Shown here in pieces: positions 1 through 12,867 of a stretch of DNA of 64,000 nt; positions within the stretch are counted from its first letter, which is position 1; each line of letters starts with the position of its first letter. The notes under the pieces are model-generated. The model was not told the origin of the DNA and did no database searches. It saw nothing but the letters and a program-made list of their open reading frames with translations. The position numbers were made by a program, and so were the translations under genes. Source of the stretch: Amanita rubescens (taxonomy: Eukaryota; Basidiomycota; Agaricomycetes; Agaricales; Amanitaceae); the NCBI GenBank assembly GCA_015039365.1, contig WION01000117.1, forward strand, positions 62,001-126,000, read 5' to 3'.

Positions 1-1387
1 TGTCGCAACACTTGTTCTCGACACTTTTCGTTCAGATTAGAGTTAGAGACGCATGATTCCAACAATGATAAATATCTGATCATCTTTGTATTATATTACA
101 TACCCACAGACGGTCAACTGTGGCAAGTTACTGTTAGATCAGCCTGAACAGGGTCACTTGTTCGATTGGAAATGTTTCGACCCTGCTTTCGATCAAATAT
201 CCTCGTTTCGGTAAGGTAAAGCAGTGACGAAACCGTCCTATCCACTTTGCGTTTCAAGGTTTTGGGGGAGGGAATGAATAGAGAATTGACGTCACTTCCA
301 TCACAACCGACATAAATAGGGCACATGGATTTTGTAATGATCTCGCCATCTCGTGATTCTCAGGGAGATAGATCTCCTTGGACTTAGGCGATTGTATTTA
401 CCAACTAGCGATCCTTGGATCCACAGGCGTCCACATGACCATGATGCTTGCGCCCGCGATACGAGTCATGGGACGTACGCTGCAAATGGCGGCGGGCCTG
501 CCTGGGGCGCAAATTTCTTCCACAAACCGTATGGGCATGTCAGGCTGGCAGTCACACGTACTTCGTGCAGGGTCTTGCTCGTCAGTGAAAAAGGTACGAA
601 GGGCAATGGCAGGGACATCGTATCTTAGTTTGTGGCTCATTTTTTCTGATGAAACTTAGTTATCGTAGAGTTTTTGGTTTTACCTGAGGCGTGCTTAGAA
701 AATAATTTGTTCAGTTCAATTTTCGATAAGTTATATTTGTAGCTGTGTCCCAAGGACAGAGGAGAAAACCAGGGGAGAAACAGCGGGAGGGTCCGATATA
801 TAAGGGACTGGCCATGGACGGTCTAGATTCTAGAACGTGGCATCATTGGACCGCGTGATACGTTTCAACTATTTGCGCTTGTGGCGGTCATGGTCCCTAA
901 CGGTAAAATAACCCCACAGTGGCAGGGGGATCATTCAATCAAGAATAAAAAAAAGTATGTTTGACATATTCTAACTGCCGTACAGCATTATAAATTTTAA
1001 ACTTGCGCCCAGTTTCCAATCGAATAATATCGAGAAGACTGCGAGGGGCATGCAAGTGCAGAGCGACAAAGCACCGAAGAGAGCATCAAACCTTGGGCAT
1101 CATGGCAACCGCGCGGAACTGTCGTGGATCAGATTCAGTTGCTAAACAGTTGTTGTCCCTTAGTCAGCCTATTGTGGGACTATCAGTTATTAGTGATAAA
1201 TTGGACGTTTCTCAGTGGAACCCAAGTCCAGGGTCCTTAGACGCTAGAACATCAATATAGTACGTACATGGGTACCACACGGCGATATTTTGGATAACCT
1301 TCTTTCCTGCATCATCACGCTCTTAACCCAAGCTCTCATCCTGTTGCTTACTCGTTAGCCCTGGTCGACTGCTATAACGAGTGAAAG
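1..1387. other. Left edge, no gene recognised
   Basis: I see no reading frame with plausible splice sites or a known domain here. Short open frames near 350-660 overlap on both strands and look like chance. The stretch probably includes the 5' flank of the regulator that starts at 1388. Confidence 0.5.
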
Positions 1388-3265
1388 ATGGCGCTCTCCA
1401 CGAGCTATTCGACTTCACCCATCGACGAATGTAGCTATGACTCCGTGGCAATTCCTTATGATCCCCGGCGGCATAGGGTACCCGGTGCGCGCAGGTTGCA
1501 GGAATTCCCGGTTCATGGTTCGCTATCTCCCAGCAGCGCAAGGCCCCCACAGGGCCTCGAACATTCAGACAGACGATTATCGGACTCCATCGTCAATGGC
1601 CAATCTCATTGTTACCATCCTGATGATGGGCATAGTCCTGTCACCGACTTCGTGTACAACCAGTCTGTCAATGCCTACCAGCAGCTGGAAAGCTATCCAA
1701 TTAAGCTGGTAACGTCCATCGGCATTATTTCCTCCCTTGGGCTGTGAAAGCTAATTAGACAACGTTGTGACAGTCCGAATACACCGTCGACGTGCAAGGA
1801 AGCTTTGCCGAGCAGCCTTCTATTAATAATACCCGCACGTACGACCTCGAGGGACAGAGCATGGATCCCAACTTTATGGTACCCCAATATCCTCCTCCGG
1901 AATACACAGAGCACGTTACGGGCTGGAGCGAACCTTATTACGACACCGAAAGCTACTGCGAACAACAGGCTGCGTCCCATTATCTGATGTGCCCCCAGCT
2001 GGCCCAACCTATTCGCGATGACCGATATTCGACGTCAAACAGCCTTTACGAAGCCCATGGATACTCCAAGGATCATGCAGTGAGTAGTCTTATTGTTTTC
2101 TCGACTTCTCACTAAGCCCGATCGCTCGCCTCAACCATAAAGTTATCCCAACCCAATCATGCACACGTGTCATCTAGGATGGGTATCGATATCTCCACGG
2201 GCAACGGTCATGGCCAACACGTTGGAGCGCCTATCTCATTTAGAGTAACGTTAGATCACGATCGCACGATCCATGACCGAGACCAAGATGGATGCGTTGG
2301 TATGGCCCACCTGACGCTTCATACGGAACGTCCGCCAATCTCATCCTATTCTGAGCTATCCGCTCAAATGTCATACTACAAGACTCTAAACTCCACACGG
2401 CAATCAAAGACGCCAGGATCATCGGCCCCGCCTATATCCACCTCAACGACCACTAAGGATACTAAGCCGCCCAATCCCACCGCGGCGCCCGATCGGCAAG
2501 CGAGCAAGTCTGGCAAGGACGACTCCACGAAGCTGTTACGCACACCACCGCCGTCCAAGGTGTCTATTCCCTTTGAAGCATGGACCCCTCCGCAAGTCAA
2601 GACTGAAGAAAGATCGCCACAATTATCACGACGGAAACACCTCTCGTCTCCGAGTTCCTCGACCCGTTCGTCTTCGACCGAATCTCGTCGGTCACGCACG
2701 TTGTCGCCGAGTAGCCGGAACCAAGGGGTGTTGAAGACGATCATGATGAAGAGGGGCGGATCGGAGCAAAAGAAGCAGAATTTGGCATGCCTGTTCTGCC
2801 GGGAACGTAAGATCGCGTGTGGGCGCCCACCGGAAGGGAGCGATGACCCCTCTTGCAAGTGAGTTTTCTTTCCCATGGTTTACGAAATAGTGCTGATGGC
2901 GGGCGCTCCATTCCCTTACCCTAGTCAATGTATACGACGGTCGCTGGAATGCAAATATCCCACGGAATCACGACGCGGACAACATAAACGTAACGCAAAG
3001 AAAGGTAATGACCTTGGGCATGATGTGAACCGCGCAAAATGAAACTTCGTTGAGCGATACCTCTTCCTGTTCCTCACTTTTCTTGGTACTTTTCTTTTTC
3101 TGGTTTTCCCCATTAATCCGCTTGGTCACAATGCTGTGCTTTGTCGCTAGAATCGTACAACTGCTATCTCAGTAACGTTACTTATCTATCTTCATAGGCT
3201 CTATATCCCCGCATGTCGTCGTTGTTATGTGCATATCAAACCCAAGTCATATCTCTTGTTCCTGA
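1388..3265 (+). CDS. Zn2Cys6 zinc-cluster transcription factor
   Basis: Predicted nuclear DNA-binding regulator of about 496 residues. Five exons fit in phase: 1388-1708, 1774-2079, 2143-2858, 2925-3004 and 3198-3265. The zinc cluster spans the junction of exons 3 and 4: C-x2-C-x6-C-x11-C-x2-C-x6-C, starting CLFCRERKIAC and ending CIRRSLEC, followed by a basic stretch (RRGQHKRNAKK). This is the classic fungal binuclear cluster. Here it lies near the C-terminus, after a long low-complexity region rich in Ser, Thr, Pro, Tyr and Gln that could act as an activation region. No fungal-specific middle homology region is visible. The last exon is the weakest part: an alternative acceptor at 3151 would end the protein at 3197. 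Target genes cannot be inferred from the neighbours. Confidence 0.85.
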
Positions 3266-3939
3266 TCATGCTGTACATTCTCCTCTCATCCGCAAGCTGG
3301 TTGTTATCGAATTTGGTCTTTTTTGCGCTGTATGCATATTTTGGTACTTACTCATTCTAGTAATTACAAAATACGCTCCTTACGTACATGAATGAATTAA
3401 CTACAACGTTTTACGCGTTATGGCTATGCGCCTGCTGTGAGCGCTCACGTAAGAATTGGTTGGTATCCTAGCATCGGGTACGTGATGATTTCATCAATTT
3501 CCATACCATTATCTATGCCTTGCGGGCACAGCTTGCCTCACTGAAGTTGCGGTCTCATGAGAAATGATTGCTCCGCTGGACCTGGTAGTAGCGCAGTGTG
3601 CGAGACATGAATTATTGGGTATATTTCTAATATATTCGTCCCAGTCCCTCAGCTGTCAATACGAACCGCCACTGCCACTGATCTTTGATGCGCTCATGGT
3701 GCAAACCGGATATCGGTACCGGTCGCAGCGCCATTTCAGGGGCCACTGATGTTCAGATGAGTCAATTCAATTCAATCATGTCACAATGATTCCTCCTTCA
3801 GCGGAAACGGGTTATGACTCGCACGCTGTAATTATGACTTGGGCTGAACATAGGAAAGATATAAACTGCAGACTCGCGCTGGAAGCCAACCACACTTACA
3901 GAACAAACCCCGAAAAAAGCCACCGGTTGACGGGATAAC
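3266..3939. other. Intergenic stretch
   Basis: No supported gene. Small open frames here have no splice context and no recognisable domain. Confidence 0.4.
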
Positions 3940-4668
3940 ATGACGCGATCTACGCGATCTGCACCGACGCATAAGGAATCCAAGAAGGTATTACTCTTCT
4001 TATCTGCTTATTCACATGGGACTTAATGCGAATCTCAGGCCTTCAAGCAGCAGGCCATCGAAGCAGGAATTGATCACAAGCCTGAGATATTTGCACTATG
4101 GAACCAGAAGGTGGCTGATATGCAAAGGGCAAGTGTTAACCCAACTGTTGGAGAAAGATACCGAGATTGATGCTTTCCTCCGCCTAGGATAAGGCCCGAA
4201 ATCCACCCCTGGTCTCCGTGCGCAACCCACGCCGCATGGACGGGGGTAGGTGGAACGGGAGCGCATTTCTTTGCCCACATAGGGTCGAAGACAATGGCTT
4301 CGGACTCCACTGACGACTCTAAGTGGTGCGATGAGCGTAATGGAAGTGGAGAAGTGGAGGAAGAACGTGTCCCAGCAAGGGTCGTGTGTCTGCTGGATAT
4401 GGCACGGCCAGGGAAACCGAAAGGTAGGCCCAAATACATCTCCCGCACATCCGCAAGCGTGGTTGACAAAGTGATAGGCATCAGGAAAGAATTTGAGGTG
4501 ATAGAAAGGTTGCCTGGTGTTATTGTCTTGGAAGACGAAGATGGGACCTGGGCATACGGAGATTTTCTTCTGGAAGACGATTGGGAGGAGATCCTTATTG
4601 AAGGAACTACGGGGCGAGGCGTAAGGCCATTGGTGAAATCATTTGCGGACGCGTTGCGAGGAGGGTGA
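3940..4668 (+). CDS. Hypothetical acidic protein, four exons
   Basis: I do not recognise the family. Exons 3940-3987, 4039-4146, 4188-4245 and 4283-4668 join in phase to about 199 residues. The N-terminus is basic (MTRSTRSAPTHKESKK) and is followed by a helical segment containing ALWNQKVADMQRA. The C-terminal 80 residues are acidic and hydrophobic (KVIGIRKEFEVIERLPG, WAYGDFLLEDDWEE). The donor of intron 2 (gttgga) is weak. Without that intron, exon 2 runs into a stop at about 4170 and the last exon would be a separate gene starting at the ATG at 4294. The in-phase model is preferred because all four exons fit. No transmembrane segment or signal peptide is seen. A small regulatory or chromatin-associated protein is possible but unsupported. 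Confidence 0.55.
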
Positions 4669-6336
4669 TGCTAACCAAGAGGGGGTGTATGGTCAAGTTG
4701 CGGGTCGATTGACAGCATCATCTAACAAACAGAGGCTTACATTCGACCGAGTCGGACGGAAACCAGATAGCAGGGCTGATTTGTTGAAGAAACACAGTTC
4801 ATTAGCGATACCTGTCGTCAAGTGAGTCCTGGTTTTAGCTGGGATACCCACTACTAGTACGTAGTCTGGAGAACTACTTATCAGGAATCGAAGTGGCTTC
4901 AGTTATCAGTCTGCCGTCCCTGTTTACATAAGACTGGTCAACCAGCATTGTGGCGTTGTCGATCAACATTCAACACTTACGGTAATTGGCAGGGACAATT
5001 GCGACCCTGTTGTGAAAAAAAGCCAACCTTTTGATTCGAGTGGCTCACACTGATCACGGCGACGTTCGCCCCCCTGCGCTGACACGTGTAAGTAAGTGCG
5101 CAGGTCCCCGACACCCCCTGCTCAAAAGAGAAGAACCTTTCGGAGCATACCAGGGGTCGGAGGGCCATTCCGGTTAGAGATAATAATTCGAATTTCAATT
5201 GCCTTATCTCTGATGACTATCACCGATTAGTAAGCGTTCGTTTCTACCACTGCCAGCACCAGCACGGTGGACCCGTTCAAACGTTCAGCGTTCAACGTTT
5301 GACATCGTCGCTACATGACCAAAAGCGTATTGGGTCTTGCCATCCTTTATCACCTGTAACGCTGACACCCTCGTTCAATGTCACTAGGGCTCGCGGTGGA
5401 TTTGGGGATCCTACGCCTCGTGCATCATTGAAAAGCATAATAATATATCAACTCGTACCAAAAGAACAATCCAATCACCTTTCATGGAAAATGAGGACGA
5501 AACCATACTAGTCGTCTTTTATGGCAAATACATGTCCAACCTTTGGAAGAAGACAACCGTGGTCGAACGCCTGTTCCGTGCCGCAGGTATTGACTATGTC
5601 ATCGACGCACTGTTCAGGGTGTCCTACGAAAATCATATTATGCGCGCCAGGCAGAACTGGGATGGAAGCGAATGAACGCCAACTGAAGCAGTCTCGAGGC
5701 ACGCGAACAAAGCTCGCCTTGTTTGACTGCTCGACGCTGCCGATTCTCTCCGTGGGTGCCTGAGCCATAAGGAATGATTCCTAGCGTGCGGACTTTGAGC
5801 GAGTGGTCAATATTTTTGGCGTACCTGGAGAACTCAGTTGCCAACTCGTAATTTTGTCTACCAGATCACTGTCCAGAGGCTTTGACTCATGCAACAGCAT
5901 CGTCAAACGCCAATCATATAAAGGCCCACCCAACCGTTTCTGCCTCTCCTCCAACTCACCCCCCGCCCATCGATTGTAAGGTGGTACACGTGTCATCGTC
6001 ATTCCAGACATGTCTGGATGGCCTTTCCTCCGGCGCCGTCCTTCCTCTCTAGCGGCACCCGCTGTCGAAACTCGAAGCTCATATACACTGTAGGGCATTC
6101 GAACGAGCCCTGCAGACAAAGTGTTCACTTGTGAATTGAATGTGATTATGAATGACGCACTACGATGCAATGACATTGATCTATACTACAAATATGCTAT
6201 GATATATGATCCCTAATGAATGCTTCTATGAAATGAGAGAAAAATGGTAATAAAGTTGAGAACCTCGAAATATACAGTAAATGAAAGTTTCATCGCAGTG
6301 AAGCGAAATAATATAAACAATAGAATTAGAAATGGT
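4669..6336. other. Intergenic region downstream of the ABC gene
   Basis: No gene is supported. A 131-codon minus-strand open frame at 5781-6176 overlaps no known domain and is listed among the rejected items. Confidence 0.4.
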
Positions 6337-9300
6337 TCAATCACCTAACCACTCTCCACCTTTTGCGAGCGTGGCAAAATGGCCCCGCAGCTCCATGAGT
6401 TCCTTGTACGTCCCCTCTTCCTTAACTTGTCCACCGTCAACAAGTATGATGCGGTCACACATCTGCATAACCGTCATCTTGTGCGTTATCATGATGGTTG
6501 TTCGGCCACGTTTAGCATCCCTTATCGTCTCTAGCACCGCTGCCTGGTTTGTCGGATCCAACGCACTCGTGCACTCATCCAAAATCAGGATTGAAGCCGG
6601 TCTTGCTAAAGCTCGCGCGATCTGAATGCGTTGCGCCTGACCACCCGAGATCAGCGCCGCGTTCTCCCCAACCAATGTGTTGTACCCTTCCGGAAGTGAC
6701 ATAATAAACTCGTGCACGTGAGCGGCTTTCGCTGCTTTTTCGATATCTGCATCACTGATTAGGTTATTGCCATATCGGATGTTCTCGGCGATAGAGGCGT
6801 CGAATAAATTTGGGTTTTGACTAACGACAGAGACATGTTCACGTAAATGTTCCACGTTGATAGTGTGGAGAGGTATTCCGCCTAAGGTGATAACGCCGAA
6901 CTGAGGTTCGTACAAACGTTGAAGAAGTGCAGCAATTGTAGATTTGCCAGACCCTGAAGGGCCAACGATTGCTACGCATTCGCCTGTCATAACGCGCAAA
7001 CTGATGTCTTTCAAAACAGGCACGGCGGCACGTTCCGTATAGGCGAAACCAACGTTGGCAAAGTCGACGGGCCCCGTCACAGCTGGGCGTAGAACGCCTC
7101 GTGATTCTTCTGTATGGGAGCTGAGCTTGAGGAGCTTATCAAAGTCGCCGGCCGCCTGAATAGACTTTTCAATCTTCTGGGCTTCAAATCGAGTCAGCAC
7201 CCTGACACGACTAAATATTATGTGTAACTTACTGAATGCCATGAGCTGCGATCCGATAGTGACGGAAAACACGACAAGATTTAGCACTTCGACCATGCGG
7301 AGGTAGGTATACGACCCTTTTGCAACCAAGACCGCTCCGACATAGAAAAGGAGTGCTTCAGCCAGGTAAATCAATCCGCTCGCAACTCCTTGAGCGCAGC
7401 CCTCCACCATAGCGCCCCTGAGACCCGTTACGAGCGCAACGTTGGCAGCGTCTTCAAAACGCGCCTTGAACGCCGACTCGAGAGACATGGATCTGATGGC
7501 TCGAATGTTCGAGATTGCGTCATAATAGCATTGCGCGACTTCCTCCCTAGCTCGCTTGTTACGGAGTTCGCACCGTGCGATGAGAATGCTTTGAATAGCC
7601 ATAACACCAGCAAAGACAGGAGCAATGGCAACGCCCGCAAGGGTCAACTGCCAACCACTAACCAAGGCCCATATCATACCAACACCGAGCATGGCGGAGA
7701 CCACCAGATACTGGCCGATAACGACGGAAACCAGATTCCTCGCATCGTCCCCGTCCTTGATCAAGATCTGGACCAACCGACCAGGCGAATTTTCCTCCTT
7801 GTCGAAAAATTTCTTGTCTTGGGCTAGAATCTTTCCAAATGCGCGTTTCCGCATGCGAGTGACCCATGCCATACCCGTAGATTCCATCACGAAGTATTTT
7901 GAGCCGATAAGGAGGCCATCCAAGGCGGCGGCGGAAAGTACGATACCGCCATATATGTTAATCAGACCCGCGTTACCCGCGCCAATCGAGACTTCGAATA
8001 TAAGTCTTGATAAGAGAAATGAGAATATGGGAGTCATTGCGCCACTTGCGAGACAGACGAATAGACCCAAGAAGAACGCCGGCTTATAAGGTATCGTCGG
8101 AAAGACTGAGCGTATGAGTGACCAGAAGCGAGGACGTTGTTCAATGGCTGATTCTTCCGATTCAACTGGTTTTGAGTCGACTTTGACAGAACCGAGCGCG
8201 ACAACTTTCATGTCGTCCCACCTTGCACGCGGACGGAACTTGCCTCTTATCGGTGGACCAGTTGCCACTTCTTTCAATGGCATCCTTCTCGTTCTCAAAC
8301 TCTTGATCTTCATGGATAAGTCTCGTAGAGCTGTGAATAGGTTTCCTGGGCCTCCCAAGGAATCGAGGTACCCACGGTAAAGACATGGCGATGTTGGAGA
8401 GAACTGTAGGCTCAGCCTTCGACTTGCAGCCGTTTTGACAGCACTGGGAACGGCAGGTAGCGCGAAGCTGGGAACCGTGATACTCGCTGGCCTTTTTCGA
8501 CCTTGCCTCCGATCCTCGAAACCTGCCTTCCCGTAATGCGCGGGACAAGTCTACGTCTTTATCTTCTTTCATCTCTGCCTTGAATGCCTCTGGCGGAACG
8601 AATCGACTGATCCTTTTTAGTCCCGCATCGGCAGGGGGCTGATGTTTCGTCGGAGCCGATGTCAGATCGGCGAGAGGCATCAAACATCCAGTTGGCTAGA
8701 GACTGTCGCTCGTCTCAACGTATGGTGCTTGAAACGGAAAGGAATGTCCGCCGATTCCTCCTCTGAACTATCCGGGAGTTCAACGGGATACGCGTCTACT
8801 TCTTCATCCAAATTCTTCTCCGGAAGGTATCCGCCGGTCCGCATCTGCGCTTCGAGCATAGAGCAAAACTCGCTCTCTTCCCTACACTTTGGATTTTCCA
8901 AGTCGCTTCGAAAGCCCTGTTCGACGATTTGCCCTTCTTTCAAGACATAAACGAAATCGGCAGCCTCAATCTGCGATAAATCATGTGTGATAACAATGGT
9001 AGTTTTTCCCGTACGCCAGCGTTTGAGCGCTTCGAAAACCAATAAGCGCGATGTTGCATCCAGTGCGGACGTTGCTTCGTCTATAACAACCAACGAGTTA
9101 GTTAGAATGGCAAAGCAAGGCCGAGAGAAAAGCTTACCTAGAATTAATACAGAAGGATTCCGGAGTCTGGCTCGAGCGAGCGCTAGCCGTTGTCTCTGAC
9201 CACCGCTTAGACCATATCCCGCTCGACCCAGATGCGTCTCATATCCATCAGGAAGATCCCGGACGAATTCATGGAACCATAGCCGCTCTACAAGCTTCTT

Positions 9301-11097
9301 CGACCTTCTTCTTTCATAACCTCCCTTTCCTCTTCAACCCCCTAGCACCAGGTTATCCCACACACTCCCATCGACTTATCACACACTCTCCTTGACGAAC
9401 TCCCGATATATGGCGACGCATCCACGCCTCATCGATATACCGAATGTCTTGATCGTCAAGCTGAATAGCGCCCTCTCGGGGGTGGTACATCCTGAGCAAC
9501 AGTTGTGCAATGGTAGATTTGCCGGATCCCGAAGCGCCGACGATGAATGTTGTCTCGTTTGCCGGGAGATAGATTGATATGTCTGTGAGGACGTCGGTAT
9601 CAGGACGCGACGGGTAGGCAAAGGTCACGCCGTGCAAAGAAAACTCCCCCGTACATCTTGCAGGCGTGATCTTTCGCAAGGGCTGGAGCGGCCGATTACC
9701 ACGCCTCGCCGAATGACTGGACCTGCGGGACTGCGAATAGATAGAATTGGTAGATATGAAGGCTGTGGCTGTGGAGTCAGCCAGTACCTCGTTGTTGCGC
9801 TGATCATTACCGGCGAGGGTGAGAAGCGAGGCGATGGCGTGTTTTCCTTTCGCGAGGACAATGAACTGCGGGATGCATAATTGGAGGTTGCTTGTCGCGA
9901 TCAGGCATGCCCAAAACACGGCCATGACGTCGCCGGCAGAGACTTTCCCACTTCTGACGAGTTTGGAACCGAACCAGAAGCCCTGGACGAACATGCTCAT
10001 CATGACGAACTGTGCCAGGCCCGAAGTGAGACCCCATACAGCGGTCAACTTACGGGCAGCTCGTTCCAACGCGTCGAGGATAGGAGAGGTACCGGACGAT
10101 TTCATGTGGCACAGCATTGAACGCCTTGACGGTAGCTATGCTGGCGATCGCTCGGTCGACGAGAGTCGCCGCGTTTGCTGTATGCACATGCTCTTGGGCA
10201 AGCAGAGGACCTGTGATCGACTGGGAAAGGCCTTGAATGAATATGAGGACCTGGGACTGCGGACAGAACGACCTAGCGTTAATGCCCAGGAAGCGTGTGA
10301 ATGCAAGAGCGAGACAGGTTATTGAGGTTGTGATGTATTGTACAAGCATGCCGGAAGCCAGCGACGTTGCCATCCGAACGTCGTCCGTTTCCCTGGTGTA
10401 AAGAAATGAGTTTCCTTCATGAAAGACACTGAACGGTGTGAACGTTACCTTGCGAAATTTGCCATAAGGCCTCCTGCACCAACTGGTCCGTGTTGTTCAT
10501 CCCCGTGTCCCAAAAACATGGTATCGTCAGCGCCCATTTTGGTGTCGAACCATGCCATCTCTTTCTGCGTGACCGCGAGATAGACACGTTTCCGGACAGC
10601 CATGGCATTCGTTTCTCCGATCCAAATCCAAATGCATGATGTGAGGCTGCTTAGAGCCAGGGAACCGACAGGCTAACGCGATGAGCTCGAGCGCGGCAAG
10701 ACCAACCCCGTGAAGAAGGTTTTCCTTGGCTTCCGTTGAAGGATTTGACGTAAGCTGGAATTGGGAAAAGGCATCGAACACTTGACCAATGACGTATGTC
10801 ATGAATGGTGCAACGCCGCCCGCGATGATGGAGACCAAGACGGCTGGTAGGAAAAGGAAGAAAAAATTGTGTTCGCGAGAGACAGGAGAAGAGGAGGCGT
10901 ATTGAGGGTTTGAGGGGATGTTGCTCTCGGAGTAACGAAGCGGAAGGAATGGGTTTCGCAGAAATGATAGACTTGACATCGGGTTCAGTTGTGGTAGTAT
11001 ACACGGAGATTCGTCTAGAGAGTTCCAAGTCGTAAGGAAGGTCGTCTGGTGTCGTCGTCGTCGTCGTCTCGACCACAAGGGCCGAACTTTGACGCAT
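6337..11097 (-). CDS. Full ABC-B exporter, Ste6 / multidrug type, with indels in the first half
   Basis: Predicted plasma-membrane ATP-driven exporter with order TMD1-NBD1-TMD2-NBD2, as in fungal a-factor pheromone and multidrug transporters. TMD1 lies at about 11.0-9.8 kb. NBD1 at about 9.6-8.7 kb shows Walker A GASGSGKST, signature LSGGQRQR, Walker B VLILDEATSALD (split by an intron near 9.1 kb) and H-loop VITHD. TMD2 and NBD2 form one long frame at 8358-6337 with Walker A GPSGSGKST, Q-loop SQNPNLF, signature ISGGQAQR, Walker B ILILDECTSALD and H-loop ITHK. One intron near 7.2 kb is retained in that frame. The TMD1-to-NBD1 half changes reading frame at about 10.87, 10.67, 10.29-10.25, 10.09 and 9.3 kb, mostly at runs of one base, so it is either misread or recently broken. 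The Ste6-like assignment rests on domain order and resemblance; a general multidrug role is equally possible. No pheromone precursor gene was found nearby. Confidence 0.85.
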
Positions 11098-11626
11098 GAT
11101 AGATAGTGGGAGAAAGCAAAATGCGGAATATTTTGGCCTTCATCTTACGCTCGTTGGACAATGGATGCGCAGAACAATTGATGCTTAGTTTGTGTTTATT
11201 TGGCTCAGTTAAAGACAATAAGAATTTGCGGCAATACGGCAAACGTGTTTTGATCTTACCTTCCTGGAGTCAAGTGGTCCCACACCGGGGCAATTGATAA
11301 AGAGGGCTCATATGCATAGAGATCTTGGCAGCTGTGACTCCGAGCAATGATGACGTCCATGTTACATTGACAAATAGTAACCGACAACTTTGGCGACTTT
11401 GATTCCGCCCAAAATAGAATTTGGTCTTGTTTAAAAAAATTCTGGTAACGAGCAAATTGCAAGGGTACGGGTTATTTTTTTAATGCAGTAGACATCCGGC
11501 ATTCACACTACCCAATCTGAGCAGATTGAAAATGAAAATTCGGCATATGACAAAAATGGCTGCAAACGGATACAAAAAATGACGGAATCCAAGCGGAAAA
11601 GATTCGAGGCAAGAAACATCTCTCGG

Positions 11627-12239
11627 TCACGGCCTTGCATGACCTTCCCTCCGCTTCCACTCCAACTCGGCCTGTCAGAGCAATTGATCGTATTCTTCCC
11701 TCGGCACGATACCAGGAATGACGGACCTCTATCAAAATTCGTAACGCTTGCATCTTGCCGTCCAATGACTTTTCTTCTCTTTGCATATTCCAAAACAAGC
11801 GAAAGATAAAATGACCAGCTTCATACTCGGCAAAAGATAGCAGTTCTTCCATCAACCTAACGCCGTGGTGACTTCCAGGCAGACCGACCCTTTGAAGACG
11901 ACATGGCCTACCGTAACACGTTCATTGCAATATCCGGCATAAAATGCGTACAAGGGGGGTTTCCAGCCCTCTGCGTAAGTTCCATGATTTCCGAAGCGGG
12001 TTGCTGTAAGTGCTCGCTTCCTGACATTCCGCTGCGAGTGGTCGATAATACCTGCGAGAATTTGTCATGCAGCTCTTTTGCACGGGCTATAGCGTCAGTG
12101 GTGACGGCCTGTGGGCCCTACGTGCGAGATCAAGAGTCTGCAGTGCCCTGGATTGTCAAGGACTCACTTTATCTTCACGTCGCGGGAGTTCACTCTGGTT
12201 CGACGTCTCGTTCCATTTGAAGATGAAGTCTACGAACAT
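11627..12239 (-). CDS. B1: soluble member of the four-exon superfamily
   Basis: Unknown function; about 150 residues. Exon 1 (from the ATG at 12239) encodes MFVDFIFKWNETSNQSEL.... Exon 2 contains KELHDKFSQVLSTTR and THFMPDIAMNVLR. Exon 3 contains LMEELLSFAEYEAGHFIFR and ends QALRILIE. Exon 4 is AELEWKRREGHARP and a stop. Intron phases are 0, 2, 0, as in every other member here. The THF/TNFM-x-DIA motif, the [YF]-x-x-EA-x-[HR]-x-IF segment and the AELEWKR tail are shared with B2, B3 and B4. There is no membrane segment. It lies just downstream of A1 in the same orientation, so the two could work together, but that is inference. Confidence 0.65.
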
Positions 12240-12867
12240 TGGGTGGAAGATTTCGGCCGAATGTTAAAGAAGTGTCTTCAGGACGAAAGCCTCGAACGGC
12301 GAGAAGGAACGTGCAAGCGTCACACGTTGTGAGGGTTTGGCAAGTTCGACATCGGGCGCTACAGTAATGTTCACGTGCCGAGGTAGATCTACACTAAGAC
12401 TCGAACATGGTGACACACTGACAACCCCAGCCGTAGACTGGCACGTTCTCCACAAACAGTGCTCCTCAGCTGTTCTTTAAAAATGACGTGTAGTTTTTTT
12501 CTTCAAGCTCCAACCGCACCACTATAACGCATACCAGCCAGGGGTGCGTTCCCAAATTGTATTCCGAATTCGTTAACCTGACGATTCGTACTATATAAGA
12601 TAAGACTAAACGACCATATCGTTCTTATTAAGTAAAATACCGAAAAACAGATAGTATGAAGTCCGGCTTAAGAGTCCGAAACCCTGCATCCTGCCCAATA
12701 AAAATAAACGTAGGTGAGAGAAGAAGCGAATAGAAATAAAGGCATGCAAGACGGGAAGAGAAAATTTTAAATAGAAACCGGTAAGTCGGAAAGAGACACA
12801 TAAAATAGGAGACATACAAAAGATGGGGGAAAAATATAGGACACTGTTGCAGGAACGCATCGATTTT

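Noticed and set aside
5781..6176. 131-codon minus-strand open frame downstream of the ABC gene
   Set aside because: No domain, no paralogue in the window and no convincing splice or promoter signals; a Gly/Arg-rich chance frame is as likely.
7390..8089. Long plus-strand open frames opposite the ABC transporter
   Set aside because: They are antisense shadows of the well-supported second transmembrane domain.
1..11100. Mating-type pheromone precursor (short gene ending in a CaaX box) near the Ste6-like exporter
   Set aside because: I looked for short frames ending C-aliphatic-aliphatic-X around the exporter and found none that is convincing.
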